Shown here piece after piece: positions 18,299 through 28,116 of a stretch of DNA of 64,000 bases. Below the pieces are notes generated by a model. The model was not told where the DNA came from. It ran no database searches and was given only the letters and a program-made list of their open reading frames with translations. Position 1 is the first letter of the stretch. Every line of letters starts with the position of its first letter. Source of the DNA: an uncultured Pelagibacteraceae bacterium (GTDB lineage: Bacteria > Pseudomonadota > Alphaproteobacteria > Pelagibacterales > Pelagibacteraceae); assembly GCA_902578775.1 (NCBI GenBank), contig CACHEF010000001.1:171250-235249 (forward strand), read 5' to 3'. Position numbers and translations under genes: made by a program.

Positions 18299-19908
18299 TA
18301 ACTTCTAAGTATCATATCCGCACCTTTTTCTGCAATCATTATTGTTGGTGCATTTGTATTTCCTGAAGTTATATTAGGCATTATAGAAGCATCTATAACT
18401 CTAAGATTTTCTATACCATGTACTTTTAATTTTTCATCCACAACAGAATTTTCATCTTTTCCCATTTTACAAGTTCCGACAGGATGAAATATAGTTTGAG
18501 TATAATCACTTCCTGCTTTAACTAATTCCTCATCATCTTTAATATGTATTCCAGGCCTATATTCTTCTGGCTCATATTTCTTAAATGTTTCAGTTTCTAA
18601 CATTATTTTTCTAACAAGTTTAAGGCCCTGAGCAGCAACATATCTGTCATCATCAGTTGAGAGATAGTTCATTTTAATTTTTGGATAATCTTTAATATTG
18701 TTACTAACAATATTTATCTCACCTCTGCTAGTTGGTCTTACGTTTGCTACTGTAGGAGTTATACCCTCAAAATTATGTAATTTGGTTGCACCTAAAATGT
18801 CTGTACTAATTGGCTGAACATGAAACTGTAAATTTGGAGTTTCTCTTGAACTATCACTTTTTGCAAAACCACATACTTGGCTTGCGCCCATAGTCATAGG
18901 TCCACTTTGATTAAAAATATACTCTAGGGCAATCAATAAATTTCCAAAAAGACTATTAATTTTTTTATTAAGAGATTTAAGATTTTTAACTTTATAAACT
19001 GGCCTAAACATTAAATGGTCCTGTAAATTTTTTCCAACACCTTTTAATTCATTAACTGTATTTATACCGAGTTTTTTAAGCTTTTCATTATCTCCAATTC
19101 CAGAAACCTGTAATATATGTGGAGAACCTATAGACCCCGCAGACAAAATTATCTCTTTGTTTGCAAATACTTTTATTGATTTACCGTTATTTAAATAATT
19201 TAAACTTTCAGCTTTTTTTCCTTTAAAATTTATTTTTTCTACGTGTGCATTTGTTACTATTTTTAGATTAGATCTTTTTTTTACAGGATTAAGATATCCT
19301 TTTGCAGCGCTACATCTTAGTTTTAAACCTTTATGACTATGAGTTGTAGTAAATTGATAGTAACCAACGCCAAAATTATCACCCGTATTAAAATCATTAA
19401 CTTCTGGGATACCTCTTTCTACAGAGGCATTTATAAATTCCTCAAGCATTTTTAACTTAATCTTTTTGTTAGCAACCATAATTGGACCGTTATCACTATG
19501 AAATTCGTTTTTTCCAATCTCATTATTTTCAGATTTTATAAAATAAGGTAATACATCATCCCAGCCCCATCCATTATTGCCTTGTTGGCGCCAATTATCA
19601 TAATCATTACTTTGACCTCTAATCCAAAGTAGACCATTAATTGATGAGCTCCCTCCTAAAGTTTTACCTCTAGGATATCTTATTGATCTATTATTCATGG
19701 TTTCATCTTTCTCAGTATGAAAACACCAATCAACTTTTGGATTATGCATTGTTTTATAATAACCAACAGGAATATGTATCCATGGATAATTATCTTTACC
19801 ACCAGCTTCTAAAAGTAAAACTTTATTATTTGGATTTGCAGAAAGTCTATTTGCTAAAACGCATCCTGCAGAACCTGCACCGATGATTACAAAATCAAAA
19901 TTTTCCAT
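18298..19908 (-). CDS. GMC family oxidoreductase (choline dehydrogenase-like)
   Basis: FVIIGAGSAGCVLANRL, GGSSSINGLLWIRG, HPVGTCKMG, ITSGNTNAPTIMIAEK. Confidence 0.9.
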   Translation of the reverse strand: MENFDFVIIGAGSAGCVLANRLSANPNNKVLLLEAGGKDNYPWIHIPVGYYKTMHNPKVDWCFHTEKDETMNNRSIRYPRGKTLGGSSSINGLLWIRGQSNDYDNWRQQGNNGWGWDDVLPYFIKSENNEIGKNEFHSDNGPIMVANKKIKLKMLEEFINASVERGIPEVNDFNTGDNFGVGYYQFTTTHSHKGLKLRCSAAKGYLNPVKKRSNLKIVTNAHVEKINFKGKKAESLNYLNNGKSIKVFANKEIILSAGSIGSPHILQVSGIGDNEKLKKLGINTVNELKGVGKNLQDHLMFRPVYKVKNLKSLNKKINSLFGNLLIALEYIFNQSGPMTMGASQVCGFAKSDSSRETPNLQFHVQPISTDILGATKLHNFEGITPTVANVRPTSRGEINIVSNNIKDYPKIKMNYLSTDDDRYVAAQGLKLVRKIMLETETFKKYEPEEYRPGIHIKDDEELVKAGSDYTQTIFHPVGTCKMGKDENSVVDEKLKVHGIENLRVIDASIMPNITSGNTNAPTIMIAEKGADMILRS

Positions 19909-20041
19909 CTCAAGTTGAATTGTTTTTTTTATTAAACTTTTTTGAGTTTCTTTACACTCATATTCACAATTCTTGCTTGTGTCACCTATATTTTTCTGAT
20001 TGTATGCCGCAAGTTAAATTTAACTAACAAGAGGAAAAATA

Positions 20042-21136
20042 ATGAAAAAAATCATTTCAATGTTATTTGCAACTTTTTTGGTGTTTGGTTTTATATCTAA
20101 CGCTAGTGCTGCAAAAACACTAAAATGTCAGACTGTTCTTAACACAAAGGCTGATGAAGTTAAAATGTTAAAGGACTTTACTGATACAGTAACTACATTA
20201 ACAGCTGGTTCACTTAAGTTTGAAATTTTACCTGCTGGTGCCGTAGTTGGAGTAAAGGAAACTCTAGATGCTGTCGATAAAGGTTTAATTGATTGCGGAT
20301 TTGCTTGGACACACTATTGGTCAGGCGATCATCCAGCGGCTATGCTATTTGGTTCACCAGTAGCTGGTGGTGGTGTTGGTATTGATAACATCGCATTTTT
20401 ATCTTGGTTTCAATACGGTGGTGGTAAAGAATTATACGACCAATTATGGAAAGAAATGGGAAGAGACATTAAAGGATTTATGATTCAACCAGTTGGTCCA
20501 GAAGCTTTAGGTTGGTTTCCAAAACCGATTAAAGACATGGCTGATTTTAGAAAATATAAATTCAGAACTCCTCCAGGCATTCCAGGACAAACTTACAAAG
20601 ACATCGGAATTGCATCTGTAGCTATGGGCGGTGGAGATATTCTTCCAGCTTTAGAGGCAGGCACAATTGATGCTGCTGAATGGTGTTGTCCAAAACCAGA
20701 CTTAACATTTGGTTTTCAAAAAGTATTAAAGCACTACTATCTACAAGGTTTACACCAAGTAGTTGTAAATGCTGACTTTTACATTACTGGAAAAACTTAT
20801 AATGCTATGACCGATCATGAGAAGAAATCTCTTGAAGTTGCTGCTAATGCATCATTAGCTAAATCTTTAAGTTATAGAATCTATGAAAATGGTAAAGCAT
20901 TAAGAGAACTAACTACAAAACATGGAGTAATCCTAGAAGATACACCTTCTGATTATTTCACAGAATATATGGCTGCTGCAAAAGCATCTTTAAATAAGAA
21001 TGCTGCAGAGAACAAATTTTTCAATGAAGTTTATACTTCTATGAAAAACTTTGCTGATATAGCTGTACCTTTCTGGAGTGGTGCTCAAATGTCAAATGCG
21101 AAGCTAGGTATGGCTCACGCTGCAACATTAAAGTAA
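20042..21136 (+). CDS. TRAP transporter substrate-binding protein (DctP family)
   Basis: Signal peptide; DctP-like LPALEAGTIDAAEWCCPKPDL; followed by DctQ/DctM. Confidence 0.9.
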   Translation: MKKIISMLFATFLVFGFISNASAAKTLKCQTVLNTKADEVKMLKDFTDTVTTLTAGSLKFEILPAGAVVGVKETLDAVDKGLIDCGFAWTHYWSGDHPAAMLFGSPVAGGGVGIDNIAFLSWFQYGGGKELYDQLWKEMGRDIKGFMIQPVGPEALGWFPKPIKDMADFRKYKFRTPPGIPGQTYKDIGIASVAMGGGDILPALEAGTIDAAEWCCPKPDLTFGFQKVLKHYYLQGLHQVVVNADFYITGKTYNAMTDHEKKSLEVAANASLAKSLSYRIYENGKALRELTTKHGVILEDTPSDYFTEYMAAAKASLNKNAAENKFFNEVYTSMKNFADIAVPFWSGAQMSNAKLGMAHAATLK

Positions 21137-21157
21137 TAATTAATTAATCTTAATTTA

Positions 21158-21194
21158 TTAGAGCGGACTTTTAAAGTCCGCTCTAATTTTTTTT
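21158..21194 (+). terminator. Intrinsic terminator-like hairpin between dctP and dctQ
   Basis: 13-bp perfect stem TTAGAGCGGACTT / AAGTCCGCTCTAA, 3-nt loop, then T8. Confidence 0.85.
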
Positions 21195-21205
21195 AACAAA
21201 ATTTT

Positions 21206-21820
21206 ATGACAGATAAACCATCTAAGCTAGATATTTCAGATGAAATGATTGCTGAAAGACGAGGTGGTTCTGGCAAAATGCCCAATGATATGCCTGTTTG
21301 GATGGCAAAATCTATTATCAATATAGATAGATTTAGTAAATGGATTGGTAATATTGTTTGCTGGATTTTAATGCCACTTATTTTTGCAATGACCTACGAA
21401 GTTCTTGCAAGAAAATTATTTTTAGCTCCAACAATTTGGGCTTATGACATCAGCCGTTTTTTATATGGTGCACTTTTTATGTTAGGAGCTGGTTATGCTT
21501 TATCAAGGGGAGTACACATTAGAGCTGATTTTTTATACAGAAATTTTAAAATTAAAAATCAAGGTCTTATAGATTTTTGGTTATATCTTTTGTTTTATTT
21601 TCCTGGCTTAATTGTTTTTCTTTATATGACAATTGGTTATGTAGGTGAGTCTATTCAGAGAGGCGAAAGAGGTATGGATACAACTTGGATGCCGTATATG
21701 TGGCCAATCAAGACGTGTCTTTTAATTGGTATAATTTTTTTATTAATACAAGGAATTTCCGAACTATTAAAAAGTTATTGGGCAGCTAAAAAAGGTGAAT
21801 GGCCAGGAGATAATAAATGA
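21206..21820 (+). CDS. TRAP transporter small permease (DctQ)
   Basis: 4-TM protein between dctP and dctM; EVLARKLFLAPTIWAYDISRFLYGALFMLGAGYAL. Confidence 0.9.
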   Translation: MTDKPSKLDISDEMIAERRGGSGKMPNDMPVWMAKSIINIDRFSKWIGNIVCWILMPLIFAMTYEVLARKLFLAPTIWAYDISRFLYGALFMLGAGYALSRGVHIRADFLYRNFKIKNQGLIDFWLYLLFYFPGLIVFLYMTIGYVGESIQRGERGMDTTWMPYMWPIKTCLLIGIIFLLIQGISELLKSYWAAKKGEWPGDNK

Positions 21821-23151
21821 TAGCTGAATTGATTGATCCAGCAATTTTAGGTTTTATTCTTGTAGGTGTAATGTTATTTGCAATATTTGTAGGATTTCCA
21901 ATATCATTTACTTTAATATTTCTCGGTTTTGTTTTTGGATATCTGGGATTTGGAAAATTAGTTTTCTACTTAATGACACTGCAATTTTCAATGGTGATGA
22001 CAGAACAAACTCTCGCCGCTGTACCACTCTTTGTCTTCATGGGTATTATGATGGAACAAGCCGGATTAATGGAGAGATTGTTTTCAGCATTTCAAATGAT
22101 GTTAGCAAAGGTTAAAGGATCATTGTATTATGCAGTCCTTTTTGTATCTGTGATATTTGCTGCTGCAACAGGTATAGTTGGAGCTTCAGTTACAATTTTA
22201 GGTATCATGGCAGCAAAATCTATGAATAGGTCTGGATATGATGTGAAACTAGCAGCTGGAACTATAACTGCAGGGGGAACTTTAGGAATTTTAATACCAC
22301 CGAGTATTATGTTGGTAGTTATGGGACCAATAATGGAAATCCCAGTTATTGATTTATTCGCTGCCGCAATTCTTCCTGGAATTCTTCTTGCAAGCTTGTA
22401 TGCAGCCTACACTACAATTAGGTGTATGATTAATCCAAAATTAGGACCAGTTTTACCTGAAGATATGAGAGCAGCAAGTATGAAAGAAGTTTGGATTGAA
22501 TTTTTTCTTGGTCTGGTACCTCCAGCAGCATTAGTTTTTGCAGCTCTTGGAAGCATTTTGTTTGGTTTTGCAACACCAACAGAAGCTGCAGGATGCGGTG
22601 CTATGGGTGCACTTTTATTGTCTTTAGCTTATAAAAAATTAACTCTTTCAAAACTTCAAGAAGCTTTAGTTAAAACTTTAGAGATAACTGCATTGATAAT
22701 GGTTTTAGTTGCTGCTTCTAATTTTTTTGGTGCAGTTTTTGCTAGATTAGGAACACCAACATTATTAACAGAATTCCTATTAGGCTTGGAAATGAATAAA
22801 TATCTTATTTTAGGGATGATCATGGTAATGATATTTTTATTAGGGTGGCCTTTGGAATGGGTTCCAATTGTAATGATAATAATTCCAATTATTTTACCTT
22901 TGGTAGAAGCTTTAGGCTTTAATTTAACTTGGTTTGCAATTTTGGTTGCTGTAAATTTACAAACTGCCTGGCTTTCACCCCCTGTAGCACTTTCAGCCTA
23001 TTTCTTAAAAGGTGTGGTACCAGAGTGGGATCTTAAAGATATTTATTATGGAATGATGCAATTTATGGTCCTTCAAGTTATAGGATTGGTTTTAATTATT
23101 ATATTTCCTAAAATAGCACTTTGGTTACCAACTCTCTTGTATGGACAGTAG
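21817..23151 (+). CDS. TRAP transporter large permease (DctM)
   Basis: GFPISFTLIFLG, TAGGTLGILIPPSIMLVVMG, GFATPTEAAGCGAMGALLL. Confidence 0.93.
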   Translation: MIAELIDPAILGFILVGVMLFAIFVGFPISFTLIFLGFVFGYLGFGKLVFYLMTLQFSMVMTEQTLAAVPLFVFMGIMMEQAGLMERLFSAFQMMLAKVKGSLYYAVLFVSVIFAAATGIVGASVTILGIMAAKSMNRSGYDVKLAAGTITAGGTLGILIPPSIMLVVMGPIMEIPVIDLFAAAILPGILLASLYAAYTTIRCMINPKLGPVLPEDMRAASMKEVWIEFFLGLVPPAALVFAALGSILFGFATPTEAAGCGAMGALLLSLAYKKLTLSKLQEALVKTLEITALIMVLVAASNFFGAVFARLGTPTLLTEFLLGLEMNKYLILGMIMVMIFLLGWPLEWVPIVMIIIPIILPLVEALGFNLTWFAILVAVNLQTAWLSPPVALSAYFLKGVVPEWDLKDIYYGMMQFMVLQVIGLVLIIIFPKIALWLPTLLYGQ

Positions 23152-23176
23152 ATATTTTAAGTTTTATATTATTTAA

Positions 23177-24634
23177 GTGAGTCCTCAAAATTTAAAAAAA
23201 AATCTTACTAACTGGGATTTAGTTTCAGTTAATCCAACTGATAAAAATTGGGACTGGAAAGTTTTGTTTTGTTTTTGGGGAATTAATATACAAAGTTTGA
23301 TTGGTTTTTCATTAATTACATCTCTTTATGTAATTTATGATTTAAATTCTTTTGTAGTATTTTTTGGAACACTATTGGGTACTATTTTAGTCTTTGTATT
23401 CTCAAATTGGATAGGCAAACCATCTCAAAAGAGTGGATTACCTTTTGTAGTAATGCTTAGATCTTCGCTTGGTATTAAAGGTGCTAAATTCTTTGGGTTA
23501 ATAAGATTTTTAATTGGTGTTTTTTTATTTGGTATCCAAACATATTTTTTATCTAAGGCAGTCAGCTATTTAATTAGAATTGGTATTTTTTCATTTCAAC
23601 CAGAGTTGCTTGATCAACAAATTTTTTTAACATTTCTTTTAGGTATGAATATAATTGATTGGTTATCAATTGTTTTAGCAATAATTTTTCAAGGATTTTT
23701 ATTTAGTGCTGGAATGAATTTTAACAAAAAAATTATAATTTTTTCTGCCACAGTAGTTTATCTTGGTATGTTATTATTTTTTTTATTTGTATTACTAAAT
23801 GATGTTAAATTTACATCTCAAGCTTTTTTAAATACATTAAATTTAACAAATTTTTTAGATAAGAATAATCTTGGTCCACTTATTACTGTCACTAGTACTA
23901 CTTTTGCATATTTTTCAATAATTATTTTAAGTTTTGGAGATTTTTCAAGATACGTGAAAGATGAAATTCAACTTAAAAAAGGAAATTTAAGTTTAATCCT
24001 TAATTTAATTATTTTTTCTTTTTTTGCATTATTCATTGTTTCAGGTATGGATGCTTTTTTAAAACAAGATCCAGAAAATTTAAGTAGAATTCTAACAAAT
24101 CCAACAGATATTCTCGGAAAATTAGATAACATACTTATAATTGTCTTAGCTTTAATTTTTATAATTATTGCATCTGCATCAACAAATTTAATAGCTAATT
24201 TTATACCATCTCAATATACTTTAATAAATTTTTTTCCTTTCTCTTTATCAATTAAAAGTGCTGGCTTTATAATCTCAATGTTGGGTTTTTTAGTAGGGAT
24301 ATCTTGGTTAATATATTTAAGTCAAGTTGGAGCCCTTTCTTTTATTGATACTTTTGGAACTTTTCTTGGACCATTGTTTGGAGTAATGATTTCAGATTTT
24401 TATTACATTAAAAAAGGCAAAATTAATAATAAGGATATTTATTCTTTAGAAAAAAATGGTATTTATTATTATAGTGGTGGATGGCACATTAAGGCTGTCT
24501 ATTCTGTAATTTTAGGTTTTATCTTTTCTGCTTCAACAATATGGAATGCAAATTTAATGTTTCTTCAATCATTCTCATGGATTATAGGTGCTTTTGTAGC
24601 CGCACTGACATATTATTTATTAGCTAGAGAATAA
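23177..24634 (+). CDS. NCS1 family permease (cytosine/purine/allantoin-type)
   Basis: 485-aa multi-TM protein, GTLLGTILV, SKAVSYL, SFGDFSRYVKD, DFYYIKKGKI; GTG start. Confidence 0.82.
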   Translation: MSPQNLKKNLTNWDLVSVNPTDKNWDWKVLFCFWGINIQSLIGFSLITSLYVIYDLNSFVVFFGTLLGTILVFVFSNWIGKPSQKSGLPFVVMLRSSLGIKGAKFFGLIRFLIGVFLFGIQTYFLSKAVSYLIRIGIFSFQPELLDQQIFLTFLLGMNIIDWLSIVLAIIFQGFLFSAGMNFNKKIIIFSATVVYLGMLLFFLFVLLNDVKFTSQAFLNTLNLTNFLDKNNLGPLITVTSTTFAYFSIIILSFGDFSRYVKDEIQLKKGNLSLILNLIIFSFFALFIVSGMDAFLKQDPENLSRILTNPTDILGKLDNILIIVLALIFIIIASASTNLIANFIPSQYTLINFFPFSLSIKSAGFIISMLGFLVGISWLIYLSQVGALSFIDTFGTFLGPLFGVMISDFYYIKKGKINNKDIYSLEKNGIYYYSGGWHIKAVYSVILGFIFSASTIWNANLMFLQSFSWIIGAFVAALTYYLLARE

Positions 24635-24638
24635 TTGA

Positions 24639-25391
24639 ATGGAAAAGATCACTTTTAGTTTTCAGAATAGGACTGCAATTGTTACTGGAGGTGCTCAGGG
24701 GTTTGGTTTTGATATTACAAAAAGATTTTTAAAATCTGGCGCTAATGTTATAATATGGGATAACGACCCGAAAGCTCTTGAAAAAGCTTTAAAAGACTTG
24801 AATAATCCAAAATTGAGCTCTGATGTTGTTGATGTGTCTAACTTCATTGAGGTTAGTGGAAATGTTAATAAAATCACTAAAAATTCTAAAATTGATATTT
24901 TGATAAATAATGCAGGAATAACAGGTCCAACAGCTCCATTATGGGAATATGATATTGAAATGTGGAAAAAAATTATTGATATAAATTTATTAGGCACTTT
25001 CAACTGTTGTAGAGCAATTGTTCCAAATATGATTAAAAATAATTATGGAAGAATAGTAAATGTTGCGTCGGTGGCTGGAAAAGATGGCAATTCTAATGCA
25101 AGCGCCTATAGCGCTGGAAAAGCAGGCGCAATAGGGTTAACTAAATCTTTAGGTAAAGAGCTTGCAGATAAAAATATAGCTGTTAATGCAGTGACACCTG
25201 CAGGTGCTAAAACTCGTATTTTAGATCAAATGACTAAAGAACATGTTAAGAGAATGCTTTCTAAAGTACCAAGAGGTAGATTTTTAGAGGTTGAGGAATT
25301 TACATCTTTAATATGCTGGCTATCTTCAGAGGAAAATACTTTCTCAACTGCAGCAGTTTTCGATATTAGTGGTGGTCGCTCAACTTATTAA
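24639..25391 (+). CDS. SDR family oxidoreductase
   Basis: TGGAQGFGFD, NNAG, YSAGKAG motifs. Confidence 0.88.
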   Translation: MEKITFSFQNRTAIVTGGAQGFGFDITKRFLKSGANVIIWDNDPKALEKALKDLNNPKLSSDVVDVSNFIEVSGNVNKITKNSKIDILINNAGITGPTAPLWEYDIEMWKKIIDINLLGTFNCCRAIVPNMIKNNYGRIVNVASVAGKDGNSNASAYSAGKAGAIGLTKSLGKELADKNIAVNAVTPAGAKTRILDQMTKEHVKRMLSKVPRGRFLEVEEFTSLICWLSSEENTFSTAAVFDISGGRSTY

Positions 25392-25525
25392 CTGCGTTGT
25401 TTGTGCTCAACAATTTTGATATTATTGTTCTTTGCTCTACTTAACTTTATATCTTTAGACATAACGGGTGCAATTATCATAATTGACCAGTAAATAAGGA
25501 GTATAAAAATAGAAATTGTCTTCAT
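25388..25525 (-). CDS. Small membrane protein (45 aa), not in ORF track
   Basis: Manual translation MKTISIFILLIYWSIMIIAPVMSKDIKLSRAKNNNIKIVEHKQRS*; fills the intergenic gap. Confidence 0.5.
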   Translation of the reverse strand: MKTISIFILLIYWSIMIIAPVMSKDIKLSRAKNNNIKIVEHKQRS

Positions 25526-25608
25526 AATTATGATATAGAATTAAATAATGATTTTTGGATGTTTAAATCTTGTCAAAATAATGTATTAACAATTTTTTTA
25601 AAAATTAA

Positions 25609-26259
25609 ATGAAAATTTTAATTAAAACTTTAATCATTTGGTTTACGATTTTTTCTCTCAGTGTAGCAGATGAAATTAAGGTATTTGAATTTACTAGTGA
25701 GGAACTTGCTGAATTAAATGTGAGAAAAGTAAGAGGTGCAGATAATAAGACTTTATATACTGTCGGATCCAATGATAATGGAAATTTTTTAAAAGCTGTT
25801 GCTGATAATGCAGCTTCAGGCTTAGGTAAAGAGATAAAAATAGATTTAAACAAAACACCCTTTATTAATATTACTTGGAAAATTGAGAAAGACTTACCAG
25901 GAATTAAAGAAAATACAAAAAAAGGACATGATTTTGCAGCCAGAGTATTTGCTGTAAAGAAGACTGGCGCTACACCACTTTCAAATAGAGCAATTAATTA
26001 TGTATTTTCAAGTAATAATAAAATTGGTTATAATTCTCCAAGCCCATATACGAAAAAATCTATTGATAATGTCCTAGCTACTACACTTAATAATCTTGAT
26101 GAATGGGTTACTGTAAAATCAAATGTAAAAGAGGATTTTAAGAAATTTCATAATTTAGATGTAAAAGAATTGGATGGTTTGGCAATTATGTCGGATACTG
26201 ATAACTCAAAAAAAAAATCGATTGCTTATTTCCAGAATATATATTTTTCGTCTAAGTGA
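25609..26259 (+). CDS. DUF3047-like secreted protein
   Basis: Signal peptide and DUF3047-like pattern (INITWKIEKDLPG ... HDFAARVFAVKK ... LDGLAIMSDTDNSK). Confidence 0.7.
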   Translation: MKILIKTLIIWFTIFSLSVADEIKVFEFTSEELAELNVRKVRGADNKTLYTVGSNDNGNFLKAVADNAASGLGKEIKIDLNKTPFINITWKIEKDLPGIKENTKKGHDFAARVFAVKKTGATPLSNRAINYVFSSNNKIGYNSPSPYTKKSIDNVLATTLNNLDEWVTVKSNVKEDFKKFHNLDVKELDGLAIMSDTDNSKKKSIAYFQNIYFSSK

Positions 26260-26400
26260 TTAAATTTTTAAGTGTTTTTTCAAAAAATTACTTAAAAATG
26301 AAAGAACTACGGCTACAATCACGTCTTCCAATGGACTTGCTTGAGGATAACCAAAATTCCAAATTATTACCAATATTAACCATATAACGAAAATTTTCAT
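26260..26400 (-). CDS. Small membrane protein (46 aa), not in ORF track
   Basis: Manual translation MKIFVIWLILVIIWNFGYPQASPLEDVIVAVVLSFLSNFLKKHLKI*; two hydrophobic segments; ends abutting the DUF3047 stop. Confidence 0.55.
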   Translation of the reverse strand: MKIFVIWLILVIIWNFGYPQASPLEDVIVAVVLSFLSNFLKKHLKI

Positions 26401-26458
26401 TTTATACTTATAGCCTAGTTTCTGTAAAATAATAATATATTTGATATAGTTTTCTTAT

Positions 26459-26881
26459 ATGCATGAAAATTTCTTCCATAAGTTAAAAGTTTATTATGAA
26501 GATACTGACTCTGGTGGTGTAGTCTATTATGCAAACTATCTAAAATATTTGGAAAGAGCTAGAACTGAAGCTTTATTTTCAATTGGCTATAGTAATAAAA
26601 TGGTTCAAAATAAATTTAACTCATTAATAATTGTTAAATCATGTAATATTGAATACAAAAAATCAGCACGTTTGGAAGATGAATTATTAGTAAGATCTTT
26701 TGTCAAATCAATTACTAAAACTTCTTTTTTTATGAATCAAATAATCACAAAGGATGAGGAAATTATTATCGAGGCTCAAGTTCATTTAGTTTTTGTTAAC
26801 TTAGAAGGTAAACCAGTCAAGATACCTGATGAGATTTACTCTAAATTTAAACCTTATTTCTGTGATACAATTAAAACCTAG
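26459..26881 (+). CDS. ybgC: Acyl-CoA thioesterase, YbgC family
   Basis: 4HBT motif YYEDTDSGGVVYYANYLKYLERARTEAL. Confidence 0.92.
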   Translation: MHENFFHKLKVYYEDTDSGGVVYYANYLKYLERARTEALFSIGYSNKMVQNKFNSLIIVKSCNIEYKKSARLEDELLVRSFVKSITKTSFFMNQIITKDEEIIIEAQVHLVFVNLEGKPVKIPDEIYSKFKPYFCDTIKT

Positions 26882-27551
26882 CAAGTTTTTTTGCTTTTTT
26901 AAATAAATCTACCATCATTTTATTTGAAATAAGTTTTGTGTTAACATTTCTCGGGCTAGGATGATAACTAGATAAAAGAATAAGACCATTAGGTAATAAT
27001 TGAGATTTACCATGTTTGAAAGTAAATTTTTGTTTAATATCAAATTTCTGTTTATATAATTTTACACAATTATCAAAAGCAACTTTACCTAAAGTAACAA
27101 TTACTTTAAGTTTTTTTAAAGATAATAATTCTTCATTAAAAAAATTGGAACAATTTGAAATTTCATTGCTTAATGGTTTGTCCTCTGGTGGTACACATTT
27201 AAGTATATTGGTAATATAGGTAGATTTTAATTTTAAATTATCATTTAGGTTTTTTGAATAAGGGTAATTTGATATACCTACTTCATGTAAACATTTAAAC
27301 AAAAAATCTCCAGATTTATCTCCAGTAAAAGCTCTGCCAGTCCTTGTGCCACCATGAGCTGCAGGTGCAAGTCCAATAATTGCTAATTTTGAATTTAAAT
27401 TACCAAAACCAGGAACTGGTTTACCCCAATAAATGTCATTCATATTTTGTTTTCTTTTTTGCGTGCTTACTTTGTGAACAAATTTAACTAGTCTTGGACA
27501 TTTTTTACAATTAATTATTGTCTTGTTTAAATTATCTAATCTAATATCCAT
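26871..27551 (-). CDS. Uracil-DNA glycosylase family (type 4/5-like, Fe-S)
   Basis: CKKCPRL, GLAPAAHGGTRTGRAFTGDKSG, SYHPSPRNVNT motifs. Confidence 0.85.
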   Translation of the reverse strand: MDIRLDNLNKTIINCKKCPRLVKFVHKVSTQKRKQNMNDIYWGKPVPGFGNLNSKLAIIGLAPAAHGGTRTGRAFTGDKSGDFLFKCLHEVGISNYPYSKNLNDNLKLKSTYITNILKCVPPEDKPLSNEISNCSNFFNEELLSLKKLKVIVTLGKVAFDNCVKLYKQKFDIKQKFTFKHGKSQLLPNGLILLSSYHPSPRNVNTKLISNKMMVDLFKKAKKLARF

Positions 27552-27553
27552 AA

Positions 27554-28111
27554 ATGAAATTTTTAAAAATCTTTTTAATAATATTTATATCTTTAGTCTC
27601 TTCAGTTAAAGCAGATTTCAACAAAAAATTATTTAAACAACTTGAAGATGGTGGAAAATTAATATTTATTAGGCATGCATATGCACCTGGAAACGGTGAT
27701 CCAGATAATTTCAATCTAAACGATTGTTCTACCCAAAGAAATTTGAGTGAGGAAGGAAGAAAACAAGCAGAATATATTGGAGAATTTTTTAGAGATAAAA
27801 AAATAAAAATTGACCAAGTTTTATCTAGTGAGTGGTGCAGGTGTAAAGAAACAGCAGAAATTGCTTTTACAAATTTTTCTACTAATAGTTTTTTGAATTC
27901 TTTTTATAGCTATAAATTTACAAAAAATAAAAACAAACAAATTAATGCTTTAAATGTATATATAGACAAATTTAAAAGTGATAAAAATTTAGTTTTAGTT
28001 ACACATTATGTTTTAATATCTGAGATTCTAAACTATGGTCCTTCATCTGGTGAAATAGTTGTTTCAGATAAAAATTTTAATATTATAGGAACTATAGAAA
28101 CTAATTATTAA
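27554..28111 (+). CDS. Histidine phosphatase family protein (secreted)
   Basis: FIRHAYAPG, SSEWCRCKETA, VTHYVLIS; N-terminal signal. Confidence 0.8.
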   Translation: MKFLKIFLIIFISLVSSVKADFNKKLFKQLEDGGKLIFIRHAYAPGNGDPDNFNLNDCSTQRNLSEEGRKQAEYIGEFFRDKKIKIDQVLSSEWCRCKETAEIAFTNFSTNSFLNSFYSYKFTKNKNKQINALNVYIDKFKSDKNLVLVTHYVLISEILNYGPSSGEIVVSDKNFNIIGTIETNY

Positions 28112-28116
28112 ATATT

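Noticed and set aside
24695-25003. 102-aa antisense ORF
   Set aside because: Opposite a clear SDR gene; shadow ORF.
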